A stretch of 32,288 nt of DNA from Methylobacterium sp. E-065 (GTDB taxonomy: Bacteria > Pseudomonadota > Alphaproteobacteria > Rhizobiales > Beijerinckiaceae). The stretch spans positions 1 to 32,288 of the forward strand of contig NZ_JAKSYD010000302.1 in assembly GCF_022829605.1 (NCBI RefSeq). The letters are read 5' to 3'. Shown piece after piece: positions 18,836 through 26,353 of this stretch. The stretch's first letter is position 1, and each line of letters opens with the position of its first letter. The notes under the pieces are model-generated. The model ran no database searches, was not told where the DNA came from, and saw nothing but the letters and a program-made list of their open reading frames with translations. A program made the translations under genes and the position numbers.

Positions 18836-20001
18836 CAGGCCGCTCCCGTCCGCTCGTAGGCGGAGAGCGCCGAGCAGGCGCCGCAGCGCCCGCAGCCGGC
18901 CTTGATGTCGGTGGAGCGCAGGTCCGCTTTCGCCAGCAGGGCGGCGAGGGGCTGAAGGATCGCGTGCATGACATCCGGGCCCGGGGCCGGATGGCTCTCC
19001 AGCGGCGTGCCGGAGATCGGCACGAACGGCACTACGAACGGGTAGACGCCCATCCCGATCAGGCGCTCGGCCATCGCCAGGATCGCCTCCGGCGTGTCGC
19101 CGAGGCCGGCGAGGATGTAGGTCGAGACCTGGCCCCGTCCGAAGACCGGGATGGCGGCCGCGAAGGCGTCGAAGTAGCGCTCCAGCGGCACGCTGGCCTT
19201 GCCGGGCATGATGCGGGCGCGGACCTCGGAGGTGACGGCCTCGAGATGCATGCCGAGCGCGTCGACGCCCGAGGCCTTCAATCGCTCGAACCACCGGTCA
19301 TCGTCGGGGGGCTCGCACTGGGCCTGGATCGGCAGATCGACGGCGGCCTTCACCGCGAAGGCGCTCTCGCACAGGATCGCGGCGCCGCGGTCAGTGGCGT
19401 TCGGCGTGCCGGTGGTCATCACCATGTGCTTGACGCCGTCGAGCAGCACCGCGGCCCGGGCGACCTCGGCGAGCTGCTCGGGCGTCTTGCGCGCCACGGT
19501 GCGCCCGGCGGCCAGCGACTGGCCGATCGCGCAGAACTGGCAGGTCTTGGTGCGGCTCGCGTACCGGATGCAGGTCTGCAGCACCGTGGTGGCGAGCACG
19601 TCGCGCCCGTGCAGCACGGCAATCTTGGAGTAGGGCACGCCGTCGAAGGTCGAGAGCCCGTAGAAGCGCGGTTTGCCCGGGAAGGTGGCACGGCCGATCA
19701 CGACGCCGTCGTGCTCGATCACCGCGATCCCGTCCGCATCCGGCCGACGCACCAGGAAGGGCGAGTCGAAGGCGGTCTCGGTGTGGACCGGCACCATCAC
19801 GGTGCGGCCCGCGATCGTCATGGCCTTGTGGTCGGACGGGCCGGCACCGCCGCGGCGGCTCGGCGCCCCGGCGCGGCTGTCGGCCAGCCTAACGCCGTAG
19901 GATTGCAACGCGTTGATCAGGCGCTCCGTCGGCATCCCGATCAGGCCCGTCGTGACCGGCGCCGTGGGGGACAGACGCGTCGGAAGCGGGCTGCTGCTCA
20001 T
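18835..20001 (-). CDS. nitD: Radical SAM protein of the nitrilase cluster, MSMEG_0568 family
   Basis: This 388-residue protein has the family-specific cysteine pattern C144-x9-C154-x2-C157 (QTCIRYASRTKTCQFC) rather than the usual CX3CX2C, and a C-terminal C370-x2-C373-x2-C376 cluster (GCGRCGACSAL) that may bind a second iron-sulfur centre. The segment SRRGGAGPSDHKAMTI near residue 48 and VMVPVHTETAF are typical of the family. The reaction is unknown. GGAG about 9 bases upstream supports ATG 20001, but this makes it overlap the nitrilase gene by 113 bases; ATG 19935 is a possible later start without a clear ribosome site. It ends in a one-base overlap with the GNAT start. Confidence 0.9.
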   Translation of the reverse strand: MSSSPLPTRLSPTAPVTTGLIGMPTERLINALQSYGVRLADSRAGAPSRRGGAGPSDHKAMTIAGRTVMVPVHTETAFDSPFLVRRPDADGIAVIEHDGVVIGRATFPGKPRFYGLSTFDGVPYSKIAVLHGRDVLATTVLQTCIRYASRTKTCQFCAIGQSLAAGRTVARKTPEQLAEVARAAVLLDGVKHMVMTTGTPNATDRGAAILCESAFAVKAAVDLPIQAQCEPPDDDRWFERLKASGVDALGMHLEAVTSEVRARIMPGKASVPLERYFDAFAAAIPVFGRGQVSTYILAGLGDTPEAILAMAERLIGMGVYPFVVPFVPISGTPLESHPAPGPDVMHAILQPLAALLAKADLRSTDIKAGCGRCGACSALSAYERTGAA

Positions 20002-20977
20002 GGTCGAGGCTCCGGGAGGCGGGCTGCGAACGGGCCGGCGGGTGGACGAACGCGGCCGGGCGGTCGTCGTGGAGGAGGCTGAGGAGTTCGGGCCGGGCGT
20101 AGTGGCCGACCGAGTCCATCATCCGCTTGCGCTTGGTCACCAGCGCGAGGTCCATGTCGGCGATCAGGATGCCCTCGCCGGGTCCGAGCGGATCGGCGAG
20201 GTGCTTGCCCTCGGGCGACACGATGGCGGTGCAGTTGCCGCCCCGGCAGGCGCCGCGCAGGCGCTCGTCCGGGCAGACCTGCGCGACCTGTGCGTCGGTG
20301 AGCCAGCCAGTGGCGTTGACCACGAAGCAGGCCGCCTCCAGGGCATGGTGGCGGATCGTGACCTCCATCTGGTCGGCGAAGATCTGGCCGACCAGCGAGC
20401 CCGGGAATTGCGCGGCGTGGATCTCTTCGTGGCGCGCCATCAGGGCGTAGCGGGCGAGCGGGTTGTAGTGCTCCCAGCAAGCCAGTGCCCCGACCCGACC
20501 GACGGCGGTCTCGACGACGGTGAGGCCGGCGCCATCGCCCTGACCCCAGATCATGCGCTCGTGGTAGGTCGGGGTGATCTTGCGGCGCTTCAGCTTCAGC
20601 GCCCCGTCGGCATCGAAGATCAGCTGCGCGTTGTAGAGCGAACCGTGGTCGCGCTCGTTGACACCGAGCACGATCACCACGCCGTGTCGGCGTGCGGCCG
20701 CCGAGACGGCCTGGGTCACCGGCCCTGGTACCGCCACCGCGCGCTCGTAGAGCTTCAGGTGCTCCGCGCCCTGCAGCGCCGGCGGCAGGACGAAGGAGAA
20801 GTAGGGGTAGTAGGGCACGAAGGTCTCGGGGAAGACCATGAAGCGCGCGCCCTTGGCGGCGGCCTCGTCGACGGCGTTGAGCACGCGCTCCAGAGTGCCC
20901 TCCGGCCGGTCGAGGTCCGGCGCGATCTGGACGGCAGCCGCGCGTACGATCCGGGTCTCTGGCGGGCTCTCTGACAT
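19889..20977 (-). CDS. nitC: Nitrilase of the Nit1C cluster, Nit6803 type
   Basis: This 362-residue carbon-nitrogen hydrolase has the complete catalytic triad: Glu51 (FPETFVPYYPYF), Lys133 (RRKITPTYHER, with the second Glu at 140) and Cys167 (ALACWEHYNPLARY). These positions are two less than the Glu53/Lys135/Cys169 of Synechocystis Nit6803, whose length is also close. Nitrilases of this type turn aliphatic and aromatic nitriles into acids plus ammonia. In Pseudomonas fluorescens the homologue NitC is tied to growth on cyanide. The start at 20977 has GGAGGA 6 bases upstream. The last 37 residues are read through the start of the radical SAM gene in another frame. It follows the MSMEG_0572-type gene by 77 bases. 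Confidence 0.93.
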   Translation of the reverse strand: MSESPPETRIVRAAAVQIAPDLDRPEGTLERVLNAVDEAAAKGARFMVFPETFVPYYPYFSFVLPPALQGAEHLKLYERAVAVPGPVTQAVSAAARRHGVVIVLGVNERDHGSLYNAQLIFDADGALKLKRRKITPTYHERMIWGQGDGAGLTVVETAVGRVGALACWEHYNPLARYALMARHEEIHAAQFPGSLVGQIFADQMEVTIRHHALEAACFVVNATGWLTDAQVAQVCPDERLRGACRGGNCTAIVSPEGKHLADPLGPGEGILIADMDLALVTKRKRMMDSVGHYARPELLSLLHDDRPAAFVHPPARSQPASRSLDHEQQPASDASVPHGAGHDGPDRDADGAPDQRVAILRR

Positions 20978-21054
20978 GGATGATCCTCCGGCTGGACCAG
21001 CGGCTGCGCGGCTTGCGCGGCCGCCGGGTACGGGCGTCAGACGGTCCAGGCGAC

Positions 21055-21537
21055 TCAGACGGTCCAGGTGTCGATGATCACCGCGTTGTCGCGCTTGTGC
21101 AGGAGCATGCAGTCGAGCACGTCGAGCGGGTTGATCATGCGGATGCCCTCGATGAAGGCGGCCTCGCCGTGGCCGTACAGGGCCTGGGTCGAAAACCGGC
21201 AGGCATAAACCTTGCCGCCCTCGGCCATGAACTTCTCGAGCTGGTTGTTGAAGTTGAGGTGGCCCGGGAAGGCCTCGTCGCCGAGCCGCGGGAAGCCGCG
21301 CTGGACGCCGAGCGTGATGCCCGGCCCGTAGAGCAGGATCGAGGTCTCGAAGCCTTTCCGCTGCAGGCGCGTGGCCTGGAGCAGGTTGACGAGGCCGATC
21401 GAGCCCTCGAACGCGACGGTGTGGAAGGTGACGAGCGCCTTCTGGCCCGGCTCGGCCTTCACATCCTCGAAGACCTTCTCCTCGTAATCGACCAGAAAGT
21501 CGCCCTTCTTGTGGGGTTCGCGGTTCACGGCAGGCAT
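21055..21537 (-). CDS. nitB: MSMEG_0572/Sll0783 family protein, first gene of the nitrilase cluster
   Basis: This 160-residue protein matches the nitrogen-starvation-responsive Sll0783 family found at the head of the nitrilase clusters. Visible family patterns are KKGDFLVDYEEKVFEDVKA, ALVTFHTVAFEGSIGLVNL, RKGFETSILLYGPGITLGVQ and VYACRFSTQALYGHGE. The fold resembles DsrE-like small proteins. Its biochemical function is unknown; in Synechocystis the sll0783 gene is induced by nitrogen starvation. GAGGAG about 8 bases before ATG 21537 makes the start firm, although the reading frame is open further upstream. The region upstream (21538-21886) carries the regulatory repeats shared with the divergent MocR-type gene. 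Confidence 0.92.
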   Translation of the reverse strand: MPAVNREPHKKGDFLVDYEEKVFEDVKAEPGQKALVTFHTVAFEGSIGLVNLLQATRLQRKGFETSILLYGPGITLGVQRGFPRLGDEAFPGHLNFNNQLEKFMAEGGKVYACRFSTQALYGHGEAAFIEGIRMINPLDVLDCMLLHKRDNAVIIDTWTV

Positions 21538-21713
21538 CGCACACGCTCCTCGATGGGTTGGACCGCGGCAGTGGGGGCTGCGGGCGATCGCAACCCATAA
21601 TGGCAAGCGACGTGCCAGCTCAGCGCGATCAACATTCCATGCAATGCGCCGGTCAGGAATACATACAAATATCCGATCAATACAGCGACGATGATCGCCG
21701 GAGGATCGCTCAC
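21525..21713 (-). CDS. Possible small membrane peptide upstream of the nitrilase operon
   Basis: An open frame of 62 codons starts with GTG at 21713 and ends 13 bases inside the nitB gene in another frame. Its N-terminal half is strongly hydrophobic (PAIIVAVLIGYLYVFLTGAL, then HGMLIALSWH), enough for one or two membrane helices. No ribosome site is visible. It could be a leader or a real small protein, or chance. It matches no family I know. Confidence 0.22.
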   Translation of the reverse strand: MSDPPAIIVAVLIGYLYVFLTGALHGMLIALSWHVACHYGLRSPAAPTAAVQPIEERVRCLP

Positions 21714-21770
21714 TGAAACAGCATATTATGCGTCAGGAATACCCATGGACTGCTTGCCGCTGCATCAGAG

Positions 21771-21846
21771 ATTGTATGAATTGTATGGACCCAGGCTATG
21801 ATTTGCGGGAGCGCCCGCACGGTACGGTGCTTGCAGGCCATACAAT
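21771..21846. promoter_or_regulatory. Candidate MocR operator: two direct and one inverted ATTGTATG repeats
   Basis: ATTGTATG occurs at 21771-21778, ATTGTATGG at 21780-21788 (9 bp apart), and the inverse CCATACAAT at 21838-21846. A near copy, CCATGCAAT, lies at 21637-21645. They sit between the divergent nitB and the MocR-type gene, and short direct and inverted repeats of this kind fit the binding sites of MocR-type regulators. The site is likely to control the regulator itself and perhaps the nitrilase operon. Confidence 0.5.
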
Positions 21847-21886
21847 CAAGCATTGATCGCATCTTGATGGTCTGGACGCGGAACCG

Positions 21887-23326
21887 ATGAAGCCGACGGA
21901 GCAGGCGGGGTGGCCGGACAGCCGGACCGGCGCGGCGGATGCCTGGACGCCCGACCTCAAGCGCTGGGGCAAGCCCCATTATCTGGCCATCGCGGAGGCC
22001 CTGGCGGACGACATCCGGACGGGACGCCTCGGCCCGGGCCTGCGCCTGCCGACGCAGCGCGCCCTGGCGGAGGCGATCGGCCTGAACTTCACCACCGTGT
22101 CCCGCGGCTATGTGGAGGCGCACAGGCGCGGCCTGATCGAGGGGCGCGTCGGCCAGGGGACCTTCGTGGTCGATCCGGCGGGCGCGGCCCGGCCGAGCGG
22201 ACCCGCCCGGGCGCCCCGGGTCGGGCCGGTCGACTTCACCATGAACCTGCCGCCCGAGCCCGACCAGCCGGCCCTGCAGGCCCGCATGCGGTCGTCGTTC
22301 GCAGAGCTGTCCGGCGATCTCACCAACCTGCTGCGCTACCAGGGCTTTGGCGGGACCGACGGCGACAAGGAAGCCGCCCTGCGCTGGTTGAGGGGCCGCG
22401 GGATCGCGGCGACCCGGGAGCGCCTGCTGATCTGCCCGGGCGGGCACAGCGCGCTGTTCGGCGTGCTGGGGCAGGTCGCCCAGGCGGGGGACACGATCTG
22501 CGCCGAGCGCATCACCTATCCGGGCATCCGGACGCTGGCGGCGCACCGGGGCCTGCGCCTCGTCGGCCTGCCGATGGACCGGCACGGGATCGACCCCGAC
22601 GCCTTCGCGGCCGCCTGCACCAAGGCCCCCCCGAAGGCGCTCTATCTCAATCCGCTGCTGCAGAACCCGACCACCGCGACCCTGTCGCGGCCGCGGCGCG
22701 AGGCGATCATCGCGGTGGCGCGCCGGTACGCCGTGACCATCATCGAGGATGACGCCTACGCGCGCATCTGCCCGACGCCCCCGCCGAGCTTCGCGGAACT
22801 CGCCCCCGAGATCACCTACTACGTGGCCGGCCTCGCCAAATGCCTGGGTGCGGGCCTGCGCCTCGCCTACCTCGTCGCCCCGAGCGCCCGGGCCGCCCTG
22901 CCGCTCGGCGGCGCCCTGCGGGCCGCCACCGTCATGGCCTCGCCGATCGCGACGGCTCTGACGACGCGCTGGATCAACGATGGGACCGCGGAGGCGATCG
23001 TGCAGTTCGTGCGCTCGGAATCGGCTGCCCGCCAGCGCCTCGCGGCGGCGCTGCTTCCGCCCGAGACCTACACGGCCGATCCGCACGCCTTCCATGCGTG
23101 GATCACCCTGCCGGCGGGCTGGACCCGCTCGGCCTTCGCCAGCCAGGGGCGGTCCGCCGGCCTCGGCGTCGTCGGCAGCGATCCGTTCTGCGTGACGGGC
23201 ACGCCCCCGGAGGCGGTCCGCCTCTGCCTCGGTGGCCCCTCGACCCGGCAGCAGATCACGAACGGCCTGGAGATGCTCGCCCACGCGCTGGAAGGCTCAC
23301 CGGCGCTGGCTTCGAGCTACATCTGA
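21887..23326 (+). CDS. MocR-type transcription regulator (GntR helix-turn-helix fused to PLP aminotransferase domain)
   Basis: This 479-residue protein has an N-terminal GntR winged helix (about residues 28-95: PHYLAIAEALADDIRTGRL, LPTQRALAEAIGLNFTTVSR, GLIEGRVGQGTFV). A fold-type I aminotransferase domain follows, with LICPGGHSALFGVLGQ, LYLNPLLQNPTTATLS, IIEDDAYARI and the PLP-lysine segment VAGLAKCLGAGLRLAYLVAP. The binding lysine and the arginine of LRLAY are both present, so cofactor binding is expected. It is divergent from nitB, with repeats between, so it is a candidate regulator of the nitrilase cluster as well as of itself; that control is inference. The effector (an amino acid or amine bound to PLP) is unknown. 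Shine-Dalgarno is weak; no better upstream start exists. Confidence 0.9.
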   Translation: MKPTEQAGWPDSRTGAADAWTPDLKRWGKPHYLAIAEALADDIRTGRLGPGLRLPTQRALAEAIGLNFTTVSRGYVEAHRRGLIEGRVGQGTFVVDPAGAARPSGPARAPRVGPVDFTMNLPPEPDQPALQARMRSSFAELSGDLTNLLRYQGFGGTDGDKEAALRWLRGRGIAATRERLLICPGGHSALFGVLGQVAQAGDTICAERITYPGIRTLAAHRGLRLVGLPMDRHGIDPDAFAAACTKAPPKALYLNPLLQNPTTATLSRPRREAIIAVARRYAVTIIEDDAYARICPTPPPSFAELAPEITYYVAGLAKCLGAGLRLAYLVAPSARAALPLGGALRAATVMASPIATALTTRWINDGTAEAIVQFVRSESAARQRLAAALLPPETYTADPHAFHAWITLPAGWTRSAFASQGRSAGLGVVGSDPFCVTGTPPEAVRLCLGGPSTRQQITNGLEMLAHALEGSPALASSYI

Positions 23327-23359
23327 TCCCCGGGTGCCGCGCGTCGCGGTCGATCCCGT

Positions 23360-23650
23360 CTATTCGATCACCGGCGCCTGTGCAGGGTCCAGGATCACCG
23401 GCTCGTCGGGGACGTTGGGTCGGCCGGGCCGATCGTCCAGGTCCGGGCGGGGGTGCTTCTGGGCCGTACACCCGACGCAGGTCCAGCGCATCGCCAGGGC
23501 GTTGCCGGCCTCCGCTTTGCGGAAGCTGGAACCGTGGGCCTTCGACATCGCCCCGGACGTGGTCGTCCTGGGCGCGGCCTTCCTGGAGGCGGTCTCGGGA
23601 CCGGTCTTGGACGGGGTGGTCCTGGACGTGACCATGGGGGCGGTCGTCAC
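23360..23650 (-). CDS. Hypothetical protein with CxxC motif
   Basis: An open frame of 96 codons convergent with the MocR gene, 34 bases away. The N-terminal half is rich in Thr, Ser, Lys and Ala (low complexity); the C-terminal half has WTCVGCTAQKHPRPDLDD and a proline- and aspartate-rich tail. I recognise no family. GAGGCG lies about 11 bases before the GTG at 23650; ATG 23635 is an alternative. The opposite strand is also open over this stretch, so the assignment is uncertain. Confidence 0.4.
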   Translation of the reverse strand: MTTAPMVTSRTTPSKTGPETASRKAAPRTTTSGAMSKAHGSSFRKAEAGNALAMRWTCVGCTAQKHPRPDLDDRPGRPNVPDEPVILDPAQAPVIE

Positions 23651-24511
23651 AGCGGCCGAGCGCCTCTGATCATTGATGACCCCGTGTTCGGATCATGCCA
23701 GGCACAGTGGTGTGGGCCGGATCGCTGTCGCAAGCGTCCGGCCATCGGCCCGACCCGCGGAGCGGGGCATACGCATGGGGCAGACGCGCGTTGCTGAACT
23801 CGCGCACCGGCTTCCCACCGCCCTATGGCTGGACCCGTGCCGGGTCGCATCGCCATCGACCACAGCTCTGAGGCTTTGTTTTGACGTGCTCTCGGCCAGA
23901 CCGGTCTCGGCTCGCGCGGAGGGTGCCTTACCGCGCCATCACGTTTCGGTCGCGGGCGGCCATCGCCGGGTTGCTGGTCGGTGTCCCGAACCGGGCGGAC
24001 GCGGAGGAGGCGTGCACAGGGCCGGATTTCCGGCTGGGAGCGGACCCGCACCCCGCGCAGATCGAGCCGAGCGCGCGCCGGGCGAGGGCTTCCGTGCGTG
24101 CAAAGGCAGCGGCGGGAGACAATCGCGCGCGTAACGTCGCGCCGCCGGCCATCCGGGTCACATTGGCGGCCGGTCGCATCTGGGAGGGATTGGCCAGCGC
24201 CGTGCCGAGGCTCGCGACGGAGACCGGTCGGGCGTCCCCGTCGGGGACACCGGGTCTTGGTCCGAGCCAAAAGTGTTCTGCTCTGAACAGCCATCGCGTC
24301 CCTTCGTTCTTGGACCATGCGATCTCTGCAAGGGATGGTCCGGGATCGGCCGTGCGCTCTGCCGGGTCTCCACCGCGTCGCCCTCAAGTCGGAACGGACG
24401 GCACGCGCGGCTCATCACAACCGCTCGTTCACGTGGCGCTCCCGGGGCCGCCGCATCGACATAGGATCCCGGATATGCGTAGTTCACGCGCGGTTAAAAC
24501 CGGAAGGTTCG
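23651..24511. other. Gene-poor stretch with no supportable gene
   Basis: Several frames stay open on both strands, as expected at this GC, but none has a good start site, family match or consistent codon bias. It holds one tight hairpin, GTCCCCG-T-CGGGGAC at 24234-24248, and a 7-bp inverted repeat (GGACCAT/ATGGTCC) at 24312-24341. The latter may be a terminator or a structure ahead of the small membrane protein that starts at 24512. Confidence 0.4.
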
Positions 24512-24769
24512 ATGGCGGAAACAGCTCACGTCACTCTCCAAATTAAGGGAAGAGGGCGAAAAGCAAAATCCGGCGTGATCCATCTGCGCGACGCATTGAT
24601 CGTTGCCTGTCTGTGCGTGATCGCAGCTGTCCTGATTGCTGCCGCGACGGCGTACTTGGCGCTGAACAAGATTTGGCCAGCCCTTGCGCCTGTCCGTGTT
24701 CATGAGCGGCTGCGTGTCTGGTCACGCTTCAGTCTGCTCACAATCCAAGAGATCCGCTCTTGGCGCTGA
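24512..24769 (+). CDS. Small single-helix membrane protein, unknown
   Basis: A protein of 85 residues. After a basic N-terminal part (LQIKGRGRKAKSG) it has a strong membrane helix around residues 28-50 (LIVACLCVIAAVLIAAATAY) and a basic C-terminal tail. GGAAGG lies about 6 bases before the ATG at 24512, which makes this start better than the longer open frame upstream. No family recognised. It is one of several tiny membrane proteins in this gene-poor region. Confidence 0.5.
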   Translation: MAETAHVTLQIKGRGRKAKSGVIHLRDALIVACLCVIAAVLIAAATAYLALNKIWPALAPVRVHERLRVWSRFSLLTIQEIRSWR

Positions 24770-24905
24770 ACCCTCGGGTTTGCCGGATTTACCTAAATAG
24801 ATTCCGCTGTTGACGTTTTGAGTTTCCCTTATCAATCACAAATATTTCGGTTTAGATTGAAGCAAGTCCTGCCCTGAAGCCAGATTTCGTTTCGACTCTA
24901 CAGAG

Positions 24906-25082
24906 ATGGGCAGTGACGAGAAGCCGTTGAGCACCCCAGAGAAGACCAGCAGGTCGCGCTATCGAAGCCCGACAGAGTGGCTGTCGATCGGTGTGTTGGC
25001 CGCCGCCACGCTGGCCGTGATCGGCGCTTGGGGCTATGCCGCATGGTGGATCGGGTCGACGGTGTTGAACTGGATAAAGTGA
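24906..25082 (+). CDS. Very small single-helix membrane protein, unknown
   Basis: An open frame of 58 codons. The first 24 residues are polar (MGSDEKPLSTPEKTSRSRYR), followed by a membrane helix (LSIGVLAAATLAVIGAWGYA), then an amphipathic WWIGSTVLNWIK tail. The base composition is more A/T-rich just upstream (24780-24890), where a promoter may lie. Ribosome site weak. The arrangement (polar N-terminus, one helix) resembles the neighbour at 24512. No family recognised. Confidence 0.42.
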   Translation: MGSDEKPLSTPEKTSRSRYRSPTEWLSIGVLAAATLAVIGAWGYAAWWIGSTVLNWIK

Positions 25083-25125
25083 CGCGTCCGTCCATGTTGC
25101 TGCAAATTAGTCACCCGGCGTTTTC

Positions 25126-25172
25126 GCAAGTCAACTCGGCAAGTCAGTCCTAGCGCGTCACTTGGCAAGTCA
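25126..25172. repeat. Iteron-like GCAAGTCA direct repeats
   Basis: GCAAGTCA occurs at 25126-25133, 25139-25146 and 25165-25172, that is 13 and 26 bp apart, with a decayed copy (GCGCGTCA) at 25153-25160 near the missing phase. The flanking bases are partly conserved too (CGGCAAGTCA, TTGGCAAGTCA). The same motif in reverse (TGACTTGC) occurs twice upstream of the sugar transferase gene. Likely a protein-binding array; the regulator is unknown. Confidence 0.5.
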
Positions 25173-25542
25173 GCCCGGCAAGGCTGACGATGCGCAGGGC
25201 TGCGATCACGGTCTCGAGGCCAACGGCGACGGGCGTGGCGTGTCTTCCAAGTTTGCGTCTCGCGATCAGTCCCTGATGGTCATGCGGGGTTTCAGCGGCC
25301 CCCCGATCGCAAGCCTCGATATCGATCGAGGCTATCCGTCCCTGACGGCGCTCTGGTGCGTGCGCGCCTTTCGGTCTGATGTCCTATGGAACGCGCGAGG
25401 CCGAGCAGAATGGGGCCTTGCCTTCAGACGCCCCGGTCTCGGGAGCCGCAACGCGGGAACGTGGTTAAGTCCTGCCCGCGAGCGTCGTTCCGATCGAAGC
25501 ACCGCGCGGCTGAGGCCACAGTGCCCATCGATGTAACGCGAC
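25173..25542. other. Non-coding stretch with a 22-bp hairpin
   Basis: No convincing gene is seen. A perfect inverted repeat, AGCCTCGAT-ATCG-ATCGAGGCT, lies at 25312-25333 (9-bp arms, 4-base loop) with no T-run after it. It could be a terminator or an operator. Confidence 0.4.
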
Positions 25543-25869
25543 GTGATTCTCACGTCTCACTTCGGTGAACGCCAATCATCCTTTGACTATCGACTGACCA
25601 TGGAATTAGCGAATTTTATTAAAGATCTGCGATCAAAACGTCTCCGTAGCTGTCACAGACATTCGATTTGTTGTTTGAATGAGTGCATTGGCTTGACAGG
25701 ATGTGCAGATTTTCGAGACTTCATGACGTTGGAAAGCTGGTTAATCAGGCGTCTGCGTAAAAGCACATCCTTGTGGTCTCAGGCAAGCCGTGCAAAGTTC
25801 AGACGTCGTCGATCAAGGCGAATCGAGAGCTGGGGAAAGGAATGGGTCTTTCTTGAGATTGCCAACTAA
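25543..25869 (+). CDS. Doubtful open frame of A/T-richer composition
   Basis: An open frame of 108 codons whose composition is clearly less GC-rich than the surrounding genome. The product would be basic, with Cys-rich CHRHSICCLNECIGLTGC and a run RAKFRRRRSRRIESWGKEW. No ribosome site, no family. It may be a foreign fragment or chance; the opposite strand has nothing better. Confidence 0.2.
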   Translation: MILTSHFGERQSSFDYRLTMELANFIKDLRSKRLRSCHRHSICCLNECIGLTGCADFRDFMTLESWLIRRLRKSTSLWSQASRAKFRRRRSRRIESWGKEWVFLEIAN

Positions 25870-26308
25870 AATCAGTACAAATGTTGATGAAATCTGGTTG
25901 TTCGACCGCGTTGCTTAACCTGCGGATCGGGCACATGGCCTGAACGCGCCATCGCGTTTCGGCGCCAGGTCTGCGACGGCCGTGCTCTGCAACGCATGCA
26001 AGCGTGCCCGGCTCTAAGCCTTTGTAGGGACGTACTGTCTTGCGCTGAACCGGAGTTCACTTCGGCGCAAAGCGCTCTCGCATGCCGTTCCGGGCCGGCT
26101 GCGGACATCGATGGTTCAAGGCGGCACCCTGCAGATCGTTCGATCCTCGACAAGTGACCAAGAAAGTTCAGATCCGATTATTCATATTATGATTTGATGT
26201 AATATTATCCAGTATTTGAGACAGTAGCTTATATCGTTTAATATTCGTGATGAAAGAGCAGGGCCGATCGAGGTAGCTTGACGCACATGCTGTCGCGACG
26301 ATCGTGCA
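25870..26308. other. Non-coding stretch with an A/T-rich block
   Basis: No gene can be supported. The block from about 26160 to 26260 is very A/T-rich for this genome and precedes the small membrane protein at 26354, so it is a likely promoter zone. Confidence 0.4.
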
Positions 26309-26353
26309 GTGAGGATCGTTGAAATCCATAACTGTCGTTACGGGAACACGCAG

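Noticed and set aside
23647..24387. Minus-strand open frame of 246 codons
   Set aside because: Arg/Pro-rich product, no ribosome site, no family; overlapping frames on the other strand are equally open.
25162..25536. Plus-strand open frame of 124 codons
   Set aside because: Crosses the repeat array and the hairpin; product has no helix, motif or ribosome site.
26309..26353. Longer start for the two-helix small membrane protein
   Set aside because: The 15 extra residues add no helix and have no ribosome site; the ATG at 26354 starts directly before the hydrophobic part.
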